DNA of 64,000 nucleotides from Actinocorallia populi (GCF_002995495.1 NZ_PVZV01000002.1:682001-746000); one strand, 5' to 3'; numbered from the stretch's first letter, positions 21,470 through 29,069 are shown. A program made the numbers and translations. Notes: generated by a model not told the origin, from the sequence alone.

Positions 21470-21494
21470 GGTTTTAGAACATCATTCTAAAACC
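21470..21494 (-). promoter_or_regulatory. Operator palindrome over the thioesterase promoter
   Basis: GGTTTTAGAA and TTCTAAAACC pair perfectly across 5 bases. On the minus strand the repeat contains TAGAAT, a good -10 hexamer, so a bound regulator would block it. The TAGAA/TTCTA half-sites recall TetR-type lipid regulators such as KstR, but the spacing differs by one base from the KstR consensus. Confidence 0.6.
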
Positions 21495-21541
21495 ATGCGC
21501 CGCTACTTTTCGGACAAGGGTGGGGTTTGGGTGATTTGTGT

Positions 21542-21566
21542 GTTTTTGTAAAGATTCTCGGGGGTA
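21542..21566 (+). promoter_or_regulatory. Possible stress sigma (SigB-type) promoter
   Basis: GTTT (21542-21545), a 16-base spacer and GGGTA (21562-21566) match the GTTT-N14-16-GGGTA pattern of SigB/SigH-type promoters in actinobacteria. It lies 42 bases upstream of the CBS gene start. Confidence 0.4.
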
Positions 21567-21607
21567 GTGCTCTCCCTGCGTGTCACGACTGTTCTCGGGG
21601 GGAGACC

Positions 21608-22075
21608 ATGACGACGAAGATGCAGGACCACGTCCGCGACCTGATGAGCACGGAGAGCTGCTGCACCATCCCGGCGCACGAGACGCTGGACCGGGCGGCC
21701 CAGCTCATGCGCGAGGAGGGGGTCGGCGCACTGCCGATCATCGGCTCGGACCAGCGGTTCGAGGGCATCATCACCGACCGCGACATCGTCGTGAAGTGCA
21801 TCGCGGCAGGGCACGACCCGTCCCGGGTGACCGCGGGGGACCTCTCCTCCGGGCTGTACTCGGTCTCGCCGGACACCACCGTCCAGGAGGCGCTGGACGT
21901 GATGGAGAAGCACCAGGTCAAGCGCCTGCCGGTCATCAAGGACAACCGCATGGTCGGCATGATCAGCGAGGCAGACCTGGCGCGGAACCTGCCCGACGCC
22001 CAGCTCGCCGAGTTCGTCCATCGCGTCTACGCGCGGGCGGGCGGCAAGCGCGGGGCCGGCGGCGGGCCCGAATAG
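21608..22075 (+). CDS. CBS-domain protein
   Basis: A 155-residue protein made almost entirely of two CBS motifs (about residues 8-64 and 73-130): RDLMSTESCCTIPAHETLDR to GIITDRDIVVKCI, and SVSPDTTVQEALDVMEKH to MVGMISEADLARNL. Paired CBS motifs bind adenine nucleotides and usually act as energy or redox sensors. The ATG follows GGGGAG by a few bases. The possible stress-type promoter upstream would fit a general stress protein. It is not linked to an enzyme gene, so its partner is unknown. Confidence 0.85.
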   Translation: MTTKMQDHVRDLMSTESCCTIPAHETLDRAAQLMREEGVGALPIIGSDQRFEGIITDRDIVVKCIAAGHDPSRVTAGDLSSGLYSVSPDTTVQEALDVMEKHQVKRLPVIKDNRMVGMISEADLARNLPDAQLAEFVHRVYARAGGKRGAGGGPE

Positions 22076-22133
22076 GAGCGGCGGCGAGGGCCGCGGGCCG
22101 GGTGCCCGCGGCCTTCCGCCTGTCCGGAAGGCC

Positions 22134-22709
22134 TCAGGCGGGCCGCGCGGCCTCGGCGAGGACGCCGGCGAGGACGGTGCGCAGGGCCTCGGCCGTGCCG
22201 GTGGCCGCGGAGTCGCCGGTGGCGAGACGGCGCACGGCCAGGCCGTACAGGAGGGTGACGACCGTGGGGGCGTGGCGTTCGGGCTCGGGGACGCCCAGTG
22301 CGGTGAGGATCGACGTCGCCAGGCGGTCGTAGGCGGCCAGGGAGCGCTCGGCCGCGGGCCGCAGCGCGGGGTCGCGGGCCGCCTGCAGGTGGAGTTCGAG
22401 GTTGGCTATCTGCTCGGGCTCGTTGGTGAAGGCGACGATGGCGCGCTCGGCCTCGTCGGCGGCCTGCCCGGGGGAGCGGACGTCGTCGGCCAGGGCGAGC
22501 GCGGTCCGGGTGATGCGGTCGAGCTCGCGGTCGACGAAGCGGTCGAGGCACTCGCGCAGCAGGTCCGTCTGCGAGCCGAAGTGGTAGGTCAGGGTGCCCA
22601 GGGAGACCCCGGCCGCGGCGGCGACGGCGCGGTTGCTGAGACCGCCGACGCCGCGCTCGCCGATGAGCCGCAGGGCGGCGTCGAGGATGCGCTCGCGTGC
22701 TTCGTTCAT
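22134..22709 (-). CDS. TetR-family transcriptional regulator
   Basis: A 191-residue TetR repressor: RERILDAALRLIGERGVGGL, then RAVAAAAGVSLGTLTYHFGS, an unmistakable N-terminal DNA-binding domain. It is divergent from an amidase gene. The 70 bases between the two starts contain a perfect 20-base palindrome (22747-22766), its likely operator, so autorepression and control of the amidase are probable. The ATG at 22709 is the only start near the first helix; its ribosome binding site is weak (GGGAAGA). A very long open frame continues upstream but is antisense to the amidase gene. Confidence 0.87.
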   Translation of the reverse strand: MNEARERILDAALRLIGERGVGGLSNRAVAAAAGVSLGTLTYHFGSQTDLLRECLDRFVDRELDRITRTALALADDVRSPGQAADEAERAIVAFTNEPEQIANLELHLQAARDPALRPAAERSLAAYDRLATSILTALGVPEPERHAPTVVTLLYGLAVRRLATGDSAATGTAEALRTVLAGVLAEAARPA

Positions 22710-22746
22710 GAGGACCCGTCTTCCCAAGGAGGAGGTCTCCAGCCTA

Positions 22747-22766
22747 TCGTTCGTTCGAACGAACGA
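22747..22766. promoter_or_regulatory. TetR operator, perfect 20-base palindrome
   Basis: TCGTTCGTTC followed directly by its reverse complement GAACGAACGA. It lies 12 bases before the amidase GTG and 37 bases from the TetR start, so it can control both divergent genes. Confidence 0.8.
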
Positions 22767-22778
22767 GAGAGGGAGACG

Positions 22779-24176
22779 GTGGGCGGACTCGCGTACAAGG
22801 GACTGGCGGAGCAGGCGGAGCTGGCGGCGGCGGGGAAGGTGAGCGCCAAGGAGCTGGTCGAGGCCTCGCTCGCCCGGATCGACGAGGTGGACGGGAGGGT
22901 GGGCGCCTTCCGGGTCGTGCGGTACGAGGCGGCCCGCGCCGAGGCGGCCGAGGCCGACCGGCGGCTGGCGGCGGGGGAGCGGCTGCCGCTGCTGGGCGTG
23001 CCCGTCGCGGTCAAGGACGACACCGACGTGCGCGGCGAGACGACGCCGTTCGCGGTGCGGGGCGACCACGCGCCGGCGGCGCGGGACGCCGAGCAGGTGC
23101 GCAGGCTGCGCGAGGCCGGCGCGATCATCGTCGGCAAGACGCGCACGTGCGAGATCGGCCTGTGGCCGTTCAGCGAGTCGCCCGGCTACGGCGCCGCGCG
23201 CAACCCCTGGAAGCTCGGCTTCACCCCCGGCGGCTCGTCCGGCGGCTCGTCCGCGGCGGTCGCGGCGGGCATGGTCCCGGCGGCCGTCGGCTCCGACGGC
23301 GCCGGCTCCATCCGCATCCCCGCCGCCTGGACCAACCTCGTCGGCATCAAGCCCCAGCGCGGCCGCGTCTCGGGATACCCGCACACCGACCCGTTCAACG
23401 GACTGACGGTCTGGGGCCCGCTGGCCCGCACGGTCGAGGACGCCGCGCTGCTGCTGGACGTCCTCACCGGCAGCCACCCGCAGGACGTCCACCGGCTCGA
23501 CCCGCCGCGCACCCCGTTCGCCGAGGCGGCCCGGCGGGACCCCGGAAGGCTGCGCGTCGCCGTCTCGTTCAAGACCGCCCTCGGCGTCCCCGGCAGGATC
23601 GATCCCGAGATCCGCCGGGCGGTCGAGCGCATGGCGCGGCTGCTCACCGACCTCGGCCACAAGGTGTTCCCCGCCGACCCCGACTACGGGCCCGTCGCGC
23701 TCGGCCTCGTCCCGCGCGGCACGTCGGGCGTCGCCGACTGGCTCGATTCCATCCCGGGCGCGCGGCCCGAGGCGCGCACCGAGGTGGAGGCGCGGATCGG
23801 CCGGACCGTGGGACGGCGGCTGCTGCCCCTGGCGCGGCGCATGGACCCCTACCTGCGCCGCCGCGCCGGATCCGTCTTCCGGTACGCCGACGTGGTGCTC
23901 ACCCCGACCACCGCGCAGCATCCGTCGAAGGTCGGCGCGTTCGACGGCGCGGGCTACCAGCGGACGCAGTCGGGCGTCGCCGCGCTGTGCCCGCTGGCCT
24001 GGCCGTGGAACGTCCTGGGCTGGCCGGGCATGAGCGTGCCCGCGGGGTTCGGCCGCGACGGCCTGCCGATCGGCGCGCAGCTCCTGGGCCACGACGGCGA
24101 GGAGGCCGGGCTCATCTCCCTGGCGGCGCAGCTGCAGGAGGCGGAGCGCTGGCAGGACCGCTTCCCGGCGCTCTGA
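22779..24176 (+). CDS. Amidase (amidase-signature family)
   Basis: A 465-residue amidase-signature hydrolase cleaving an unidentified amide. The Ser-cisSer-Lys triad is visible: Lys79 in PVAVKDDTD, Ser153 in PGGSSGGSS and Ser177 in GSDGAGSIRIP. The length fits the family. The GTG at 22779 has AGAGGGAG just upstream. It is under the divergent TetR protein and the palindrome between them. It is not beside gatC/gatB, so it is not the tRNA amidotransferase subunit. Its last 65 bases overlap the convergent endonuclease V gene. Confidence 0.88.
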   Translation: MGGLAYKGLAEQAELAAAGKVSAKELVEASLARIDEVDGRVGAFRVVRYEAARAEAAEADRRLAAGERLPLLGVPVAVKDDTDVRGETTPFAVRGDHAPAARDAEQVRRLREAGAIIVGKTRTCEIGLWPFSESPGYGAARNPWKLGFTPGGSSGGSSAAVAAGMVPAAVGSDGAGSIRIPAAWTNLVGIKPQRGRVSGYPHTDPFNGLTVWGPLARTVEDAALLLDVLTGSHPQDVHRLDPPRTPFAEAARRDPGRLRVAVSFKTALGVPGRIDPEIRRAVERMARLLTDLGHKVFPADPDYGPVALGLVPRGTSGVADWLDSIPGARPEARTEVEARIGRTVGRRLLPLARRMDPYLRRRAGSVFRYADVVLTPTTAQHPSKVGAFDGAGYQRTQSGVAALCPLAWPWNVLGWPGMSVPAGFGRDGLPIGAQLLGHDGEEAGLISLAAQLQEAERWQDRFPAL

Positions 24177-24831
24177 GCGCCTCGCGCGACAGGCGGTCGG
24201 CCTGCCGCGTCGTCTCGGGCAGCCGGTAGGACGGGCTGAGCGCCAGGACGTGGCGGGTCGCCGCCTCGAGGTCGGTGCGGTGGCCCACCGAGACGTAGAC
24301 GGGCTTGACGCCCGTCTGCGTCCGCACGGTGCGCCCGACGACCTCGCCCTCGTGGACGAGGTCGGTGAAGGCGCCGCGCTCTCGTCCCGGCTCCACGTGC
24401 TCACCGACGAGGAACGTCTTGCCGACGCCCATCGCGGGCAGCCCGGTGAGCAGCCCCAGGTGGCAGGCGAGCCCGAACCTGCGGAAGTGGGCGCGCCCGT
24501 GGCCGTCGCAGACGAGCAGGTCCGGCACGGTGTCCAGCCTCCGCAGCGCCGACAGCAGGGCCGGCAGCTCCCGGAAGGCGAACAGCCCGGGGACGTAGGG
24601 GAAGGACGGCCGCTCGACGGCGACGGCGGTCTCGACGGGCCGCAGCGTCGCGGCGTCCAGGACGACGACCGCCGCGGCCACCCGGTCGTCGGCGTAGGCG
24701 ACGTCGAGGCCCGCGACGGTGCGGACCGCGGCGGGCCCCGGCTCCTGCCGGACCAGCCCGCGCAGCCGCTCCTGCAGGGCCTGGGCCTCCTGCTCGGAGG
24801 AGGGCCAGGGGTGCAGGTCCTTGATGTCCAT
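24112..24831 (-). CDS. nfi: Endonuclease V (deoxyinosine 3' endonuclease)
   Basis: A 239-residue EndoV, which nicks DNA one base 3' of deoxyinosine during repair of deaminated adenine. The metal ligands are present: Asp43 in AGLDVAY, Glu88 in FRELPAL and Asp109 in LVCDGHG. The lesion-binding motif YVPGLFAFRE (80-89) and the segment GLLTGLPAMGVGKTFLVG are also typical. The C-terminal 20 residues are a Pro/Ala-rich tail, encoded in the overlap with the amidase gene, that other EndoV proteins usually lack. Confidence 0.92.
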   Translation of the reverse strand: MDIKDLHPWPSSEQEAQALQERLRGLVRQEPGPAAVRTVAGLDVAYADDRVAAAVVVLDAATLRPVETAVAVERPSFPYVPGLFAFRELPALLSALRRLDTVPDLLVCDGHGRAHFRRFGLACHLGLLTGLPAMGVGKTFLVGEHVEPGRERGAFTDLVHEGEVVGRTVRTQTGVKPVYVSVGHRTDLEAATRHVLALSPSYRLPETTRQADRLSREALRAPGSGPASAPPPAAAPPGR

Positions 24832-24845
24832 GGGAGGGAGGGTAA

Positions 24846-24876
24846 CCGAGTACTCGGATCACGAAATCTGAGTACT
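24846..24876. promoter_or_regulatory. Repeated GAGTACT motif between divergent genes
   Basis: CCGAGTACTCGG (24846-24857) is a perfect 12-base palindrome, and GAGTACT recurs 22 bases downstream (24870-24876), so both lie on one face of the helix. The pair sits between nfi and the small membrane gene and overlaps a possible TTGACG -35 element (24877-24882). Confidence 0.4.
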
Positions 24877-24918
24877 TTGACGGATGCCGCAGGGGCGCCC
24901 GGCTGGTTGCCTCGGACC

Positions 24919-25242
24919 ATGGTCAAGCTCGCCACACCCGCCGCGCTCCTGTACGCGGCGCTGATCCTCGGCCTGGCCCACCGGCTGCACCAGGCGCCCG
25001 GCGCGGACCCCGGCCTGGAGGGCATCTGGCTGCTGCTCGCGAGCCTCCCGGCCGGGCTCCTGCCATTGATGCTCCCGCTTCCGGAGAGCCGCGACGTCTT
25101 CCTGCTCGCCATGACCTCGGCCGGCCTGTTCCAGGCGCTGCTGGTCTGGCTGGCAGGGAGGGTCTTCGACAGCCCGCTGCTTCAGAAGCCAGGCCCGGTG
25201 ATCATGCCGCCGTCGACCAGGATCTCGCTGCCCGAGCAGTAG
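24919..25242 (+). CDS. Small membrane protein
   Basis: A 107-residue protein with three likely membrane helices (residues 4-20, 34-54 and 61-81) and the motif PLPESRDVFLL between the last two. The family is not recognised. The ATG at 24919 has no clear ribosome binding site. The last 61 bases overlap the 3' end of the convergent SDR gene, so the C-terminal 20 residues may be dispensable. Confidence 0.5.
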   Translation: MVKLATPAALLYAALILGLAHRLHQAPGADPGLEGIWLLLASLPAGLLPLMLPLPESRDVFLLAMTSAGLFQALLVWLAGRVFDSPLLQKPGPVIMPPSTRISLPEQ

Positions 25243-25943
25243 GACGAGTCGTCGCTCGCCAGGAAGACCATCAGACCCGACACCTCGTGCGTCTTGCCCA
25301 GCCGCCCCAGCGGCAGCGCCTTCATGAAGGCGTCGGCGCTGTCCGCGCTGCGCTCGACGACCTCGGGGTCCAGGGACATCGCGGTGAAGATCCCGCCCGG
25401 GTGGACGCTGTTGACGCGGATGCCGTACGGGCCGAGTTCGCGCGCCGCGGACTTGGTGACGCCGCGGATGCCGAACTTCCCGGCGCTGTAGGCGGAGAAC
25501 CCGGCGGCCGAGACGAAGCCCTCGGTCGAGCTGACGTTGATGATGGAGCCGCCGCCCGCCGCCTTCATGGCCGGGATGACCGACTTGATGCCCAGCCACT
25601 GGCCGGTCAGGTTGACGTTGACGGTGGCCTGGAACTCGGCCACCTCCATGTCCTCGATGTTCTTCACGCGGATGACGCCCGCGTTGTTGACCAGCACGTC
25701 CAGCCTGCCGAAGGAGTCCACGGCCAGCCGCACCGCGGCCTGCCAGTCCTCGGGCCGCGTCACGTCCATCCGGACGAACAACGCCTCGCCGTCGAACTCG
25801 CCGGCCAGCTTCGCGCCCTCCTCCTCCAGCAGGTCGCCGAAGACGACCCGCGCCCCCTCGGCGACGAACCGCCGGACGTGGGCCTTGCCCATGCCGCGTG
25901 CGCCGCCGGTGATGAGGGCGACCTTCCCGTCAAGCTGACCCAT
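25182..25943 (-). CDS. Short-chain dehydrogenase/reductase
   Basis: A 253-residue classical SDR. It has the cofactor motif TGGARGMG (13-20), DVTRPEDW, the NNAG motif, INVSS with the active-site serine, and YSAGK with the catalytic Tyr and Lys. The acidic residue in VVFGDLLEEEG favours NAD over NADP. Members of this type include 3-alpha/20-beta-hydroxysteroid and related alcohol dehydrogenases; the substrate here is not assignable. The ATG follows GGGAGCAGCTC. A promoter-like element lies about 270 bases upstream. Confidence 0.88.
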   Translation of the reverse strand: MGQLDGKVALITGGARGMGKAHVRRFVAEGARVVFGDLLEEEGAKLAGEFDGEALFVRMDVTRPEDWQAAVRLAVDSFGRLDVLVNNAGVIRVKNIEDMEVAEFQATVNVNLTGQWLGIKSVIPAMKAAGGGSIINVSSTEGFVSAAGFSAYSAGKFGIRGVTKSAARELGPYGIRVNSVHPGGIFTAMSLDPEVVERSADSADAFMKALPLGRLGKTHEVSGLMVFLASDDSSYCSGSEILVDGGMITGPGF

Positions 25944-26202
25944 GAGCTGCTCCCAGTGACCGTTGGTGGCCGTCGGCCGACCGCCCCTCGGGGGAGGGGC
26001 GCGCGAGAGGTGCGCCGGATGTCACCTTCCGGACAGGCATCCGGAGGGCGCGGGCGCGCGTCCTCTCCACTGAACGGGAGGCGTGACCGGCGCGGTTCGC
26101 CTCCCCCTCCACGAGGGCCGCGCGGCCGTCGTCCCGCTGGTTTTCGAAGCCGTCCAGCGGGGAGCGGCCGCGCGGCTCGCGTCTTCGGCTCCCGGCGTCC
26201 AT
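25930..26202 (-). CDS. Possible leaderless small protein upstream of the SDR gene
   Basis: A 90-codon frame starting at an ATG 8 bases after a TAGTTT hexamer and ending inside the first codons of the SDR gene (14-base overlap). Third positions are mostly G/C over the first 38 codons. The product would be Arg-rich, polar and without recognisable domains. It may be a translated leader or chance in high-GC DNA. It fills most of the 308-base gap between the SDR gene and the serine hydrolase gene, in which I see no other gene. Confidence 0.2.
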   Translation of the reverse strand: MDAGSRRREPRGRSPLDGFENQRDDGRAALVEGEANRAGHASRSVERTRARALRMPVRKVTSGAPLARPSPEGRSADGHQRSLGAAHGSA

Positions 26203-26210
26203 CGCCGCCC

Positions 26211-26240
26211 AAACTAACGTGCGCTTGGTTGGTGGGACAA
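26211..26240 (-). promoter_or_regulatory. Promoter reading towards the SDR gene
   Basis: On the minus strand TTGTCC (26240-26235) and TAGTTT (26216-26211) are 18 bases apart. The spacer and -10 carry an imperfect inverted repeat (AACTAACG against CTTGGTTG), suggesting a TetR-type operator. Confidence 0.5.
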
Positions 26241-26251
26241 GGGCGCGGGGG

Positions 26252-27421
26252 TCAGGCCGCGGCCGCGTAGGCCGCCTTGACCAGTTCGTAGGAGCGCCGG
26301 TCCCCGGCCATGCCGCCGCCCATCTGGTTGGGGATGAAAGCCACGGCCAGCCCCTTCTCCGGGTCGCCGAGCCCGATGCCGCCGCCCGCCCCCGTGTGGC
26401 CGAACGCGGTGCTCCTGCCCGCGGAGGGCGTCATGAACGTCATGGCGGGACGCATGAAGCCGAGCCCGAAGGCGCTCTCCACGAGCAGGACCTTGTCCGC
26501 GCCGCGCACCCGTTCCCGGACGCCCTCCGCCAGCGTCTCCTTCCGCAGGATCCGCCCGCCGATCAGCGCGTCGTAGAAGGCGGCCAGGTCGCGGGCGGTG
26601 GCGACCATGCCCGCCGCGGGCCAGCCGCCCCGCAGCACGACCGGCTTGTTGTAGGAGGCGGACGGGTTGTGCAGGGCGCGGTTGAGCAGGGACTCCGGAT
26701 CGAGGTAGGCCTCGGCCAGGCGGGTCAGGAGGTCGGCCCCCGAGTGCTCGCCGGCCTGCGGGTCGGCGGCCCCGGCCGGGGGGCGGCCCGTCGCGGAGAG
26801 CCTCGCGGCCCTGGCCATGACCTCCGGCGGGGTGCCGATCCACAGCCCGGGGGTGAACTCGCGCCGGACGAACTCCCCGACCGGCATCCCCGCCGTGCGC
26901 CGCACGATCTCCCCGGCCAGCCAGCCGTAGGTGAGCGCGTGGTAGCCGTGCCCGTCGTCCGGCGCCCACTCCGGCGCCTGGCCCGCCAGCAGGCCGGCCA
27001 TCGCGGCGGGGTCGGCCGCCTCCTCGGCGCTGACCGGCCGGTCGAAGGCGGGCAGCCCCGCCCGGTGGGTGAGCAGGTGCTCGCCGGTGACGCCCTCCTT
27101 GCCGTGCGCGCCGAACTCCGGCCACCAGTCGGTCACCGGGCGGTCCAGCGCCACCTCGCCGCGTTCGGCCAGCAGCAGCGCGGCGGCGGCGGTCACGGCC
27201 TTGGTGCACGAGAAGGCCAGGCAGGGGGTGTCGTGCTCCCAGGCGCGGCCGGTCCGCGCGTCGGCGATCCCGCCCCACAGGTCGACGACCGGCCGCCCGC
27301 CGGCGAACACCGCGACGCTCGCGCCGAGGTTGCGGCCCTGGGCGAACTGCGCCTCGAAGGCCTCGCGGACGCCGCGGAACGCCGGATCGCAGTGCCCCTG
27401 CACTACCTGGTCAGATCCCAT
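26252..27421 (-). CDS. Serine hydrolase of the beta-lactamase/esterase family
   Basis: A 389-residue class C beta-lactamase-fold hydrolase (EstB-like). The nucleophile motif SxxK is SCTK (Ser71 and Lys74), a tyrosine-containing motif lies in HGYHALTYGWLAGEI, and FGHTGAGG supplies the KTG-like strand (HTG). There is no signal peptide, so it is probably a cytoplasmic esterase rather than a secreted beta-lactamase. Two adjacent ATG codons are possible; 27421 has GGAGG at 4 bases, whereas 27424 is only 1 base from it. A longer upstream frame is not needed. Confidence 0.83.
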   Translation of the reverse strand: MGSDQVVQGHCDPAFRGVREAFEAQFAQGRNLGASVAVFAGGRPVVDLWGGIADARTGRAWEHDTPCLAFSCTKAVTAAAALLLAERGEVALDRPVTDWWPEFGAHGKEGVTGEHLLTHRAGLPAFDRPVSAEEAADPAAMAGLLAGQAPEWAPDDGHGYHALTYGWLAGEIVRRTAGMPVGEFVRREFTPGLWIGTPPEVMARAARLSATGRPPAGAADPQAGEHSGADLLTRLAEAYLDPESLLNRALHNPSASYNKPVVLRGGWPAAGMVATARDLAAFYDALIGGRILRKETLAEGVRERVRGADKVLLVESAFGLGFMRPAMTFMTPSAGRSTAFGHTGAGGGIGLGDPEKGLAVAFIPNQMGGGMAGDRRSYELVKAAYAAAA

Positions 27422-27661
27422 CATTCCTCCACAAAGCACCAGAAACCCATAGGAAAGATCGGTCACATCATGGCAGCCGCCGGACTCCCGGAGGGCTCCG
27501 GGGAGGGGATGGTCCATCAATGATGTGCATGGATGGTAATGGTGGTGCTATTTCCCTTGCATCCGCAATTTTCGTTATTAATGGGAATAGATCCGGGCGG
27601 TGACGGCGGGGATACCTTAAAAACAACTGGAGATTCCACCCGGCTCTGCAGCCTTTCCTTG

Positions 27662-27696
27662 TAATTTGGTCGACCAATCAACCCAGGAGGTCGACA
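27662..27696 (+). promoter_or_regulatory. Shared leader element, copy 1
   Basis: TAATTT, then GGTCGACCAATC, a short variable part, then AGGAGGTCGACA directly before the GTG. The hexamer and the start codon are 29 bases apart, exactly as in copies 2 and 3. TTGGTCGACCAA here is also a 12-base palindrome. Confidence 0.6.
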
Positions 27697-28287
27697 GTGT
27701 TCGTCAATTACGCCCGTTTCACGGTGGCCGCGGTCCTGACCGCGGGAGCGGTCGCCGCCCTTCCCGGTTCCGCCGCCGCCGCACCCGGCAGAGGCTCCTG
27801 CCTGATGGGGAACTGGACGCTGACCAAGTACGTGATGACCATGAAGGGCAAGGACGTCTCACTCCACACCACCGGCGGCCAGGGCACCCGGCTGCGCGTG
27901 GGCAAGAACGGCGCCGTCTACGACTTCAACCGCTCCAAGCCGGCCATCACCAAGGGCACCCGCTCCGGCGAGGAGGTCGGGCTGTGGTCCAGCTACCGGG
28001 GCAGGCTGTCGCTGAAGTCGAAGTTCCGGGGCGCGCGCTCGGGCGTGCTGACCACCAGGCCCGGCAGCGCGCGCGGCGACGCCAACGGACTGCTCGGCCA
28101 GCTCAAGCCGGAGAAGAAGCTGCTCGCCAAGTACAGCATCGTGGAGACCTACCGCCGCGGGGAATGGGTGGCGCTCATCCCGCACCGCGCGGACTTCCGC
28201 TGCAACGGGCGCACCCTGCTGCTGCAGGCCAAGAAGCGCGACTTCTTCGGCACCAGCACGGTGAAGATCGAGTACCGGCGCGCCTGA
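27697..28287 (+). CDS. Secreted protein, tandem family member 1
   Basis: First of four tandem paralogs. 196 residues with a signal peptide (FTVAAVLTAGAVAALPGSAAA, cleavage near residue 29). The mature part shows the family pattern: CxxxxWxLxxY at its start (CLMGNWTLTKY), GGQGTRLRVGK, VYDFNRSKP, LKSKFRGARSGVL, YSIVETYRRG, a second cysteine in DFRCNGRTLLL, and YRR at the end. Two cysteines near the two ends would pin first and last strands together. A GxW motif after the first Cys recalls lipocalin-like barrels (inference only). GTG start with GGAGG 7 bases before it. Function unknown. Confidence 0.75.
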   Translation: MFVNYARFTVAAVLTAGAVAALPGSAAAAPGRGSCLMGNWTLTKYVMTMKGKDVSLHTTGGQGTRLRVGKNGAVYDFNRSKPAITKGTRSGEEVGLWSSYRGRLSLKSKFRGARSGVLTTRPGSARGDANGLLGQLKPEKKLLAKYSIVETYRRGEWVALIPHRADFRCNGRTLLLQAKKRDFFGTSTVKIEYRRA

Positions 28288-28294
28288 CCGGTCC

Positions 28295-28323
28295 GGGGCG
28301 GCGGCGGCACCCGCCGCCGCCCC
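28295..28323. terminator. Hairpin after family member 1
   Basis: GGGGCGGCGGCGG and CCGCCGCCGCCCC pair perfectly (13 bases) across a 3-base loop. It starts 7 bases past the stop and has no T tract. It suggests that each paralog has its own transcript. Confidence 0.65.
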
Positions 28324-28332
28324 GCCCTCTTG

Positions 28333-28367
28333 TACTTTTGTCGATCATCCCTGCACGGAGGTCGACC
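28333..28367 (+). promoter_or_regulatory. Shared leader element, copy 2
   Basis: TACTTT, then TGTCGATCATCC, a variable part, then GGAGGTCGACC before the TTG start. There are 29 bases between hexamer and start codon. Nearly identical to copy 3. Confidence 0.65.
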
Positions 28368-28967
28368 TTGTTCGCTGCATCCCCCCGCACGTCGTCCGCC
28401 GCTCTGGCACCCGTCGCCCTCGCGGCCGCGCTGGCCGCCGCGGTCCTCGCGCTCCCCGCCTCCGCCTCCGCCGCGGCCAAGCCCTGCCTGCTCGGCAAGT
28501 GGAAGCTCACCAAGTACACCCTCGACGCCAAGGGGCCCGGGTTGAGCACCAAGGCCCGGGGCGGCCAGGGCATCGGCCTGACGGTCGCGAAGAAGTCCGT
28601 GACCTACGACTTCAACGGTTCCAGGCCGCTCGCCGTCAAGGGCATCTCGGACGGTGAGAAGTACGACATGAAGACGACCTACAGCAAGCGCCTGATGCTG
28701 GAGTCCACCCTGAAGGGAGCCAGGAAGGGCTCCCTCGCGCTCAAGCCCAAGAGCGCCAAGGGCGGCGCCAGGGCCGCCATCTCCAGGAACGGCGCCTTCG
28801 TCATGAGCTACAGCCTCGTGCAGAACGTGTACCGAGAGGGAAGCTGGGAGCCCGTCGCCCCGCTCCGCAGCTCCTACACGTGCAATGCCAAGACCGTCAC
28901 GTTCCGGACCACGAGCACGGACGACAGCGGCACCGGCACGATCGTGACGACCTACCGGCGCCGCTGA
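28368..28967 (+). CDS. Secreted protein, tandem family member 2
   Basis: 199 residues, starting at TTG with GGAGG 7 bases upstream; the same arrangement in copies 3 and 4 fixes this start. An Ala/Leu-rich signal peptide ends near ASASA (about residue 37). Family motifs follow: CLLGKWKLTKY, GGQGIGLTVAKKSVTYDFNGS, LKGARKGSLALKPKSAKG, YSLVQNVYREG, YTCNAKTVTF and a final YRRR. It is most similar to members 3 and 4 in the KKSVxYDFNGS block. Exported, disulfide-containing, small and basic; no function is recognised. Confidence 0.75.
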   Translation: MFAASPRTSSAALAPVALAAALAAAVLALPASASAAAKPCLLGKWKLTKYTLDAKGPGLSTKARGGQGIGLTVAKKSVTYDFNGSRPLAVKGISDGEKYDMKTTYSKRLMLESTLKGARKGSLALKPKSAKGGARAAISRNGAFVMSYSLVQNVYREGSWEPVAPLRSSYTCNAKTVTFRTTSTDDSGTGTIVTTYRRR

Positions 28968-28970
28968 GAT

Positions 28971-28989
28971 CGGGCGCTCCGCGCGCCCG
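28971..28989. terminator. Hairpin after family member 2
   Basis: CGGGCGC and GCGCCCG pair across 5 bases, 3 bases past the stop. Shorter than the hairpins after members 1 and 3. Confidence 0.45.
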
Positions 28990-29034
28990 GCGGGGACAGG
29001 ACAACGGTCCCGTCCCTGTTCGTTCCGCTTCCTG

Positions 29035-29069
29035 TACTTTTGTCGATCATTCCGGTATGGAGGTCGACT
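29035..29069 (+). promoter_or_regulatory. Shared leader element, copy 3
   Basis: TACTTT, then TGTCGATCATTCC, a variable part, then GGAGGTCGACT before the TTG start; again 29 bases between hexamer and start codon. Confidence 0.65.

Noticed and set aside
22134-25112. A 992-codon frame containing the TetR gene at its end
   Set aside because: Only the last 191 codons form a protein family member. The rest is antisense to the amidase and small membrane genes, and a proper TetR start lies at 22709.
26252-27421. Calling the hydrolase an antibiotic-resistance beta-lactamase
   Set aside because: It has the fold motifs, but it lacks a signal peptide and the class C YxN motif, and resembles EstB-like esterases.
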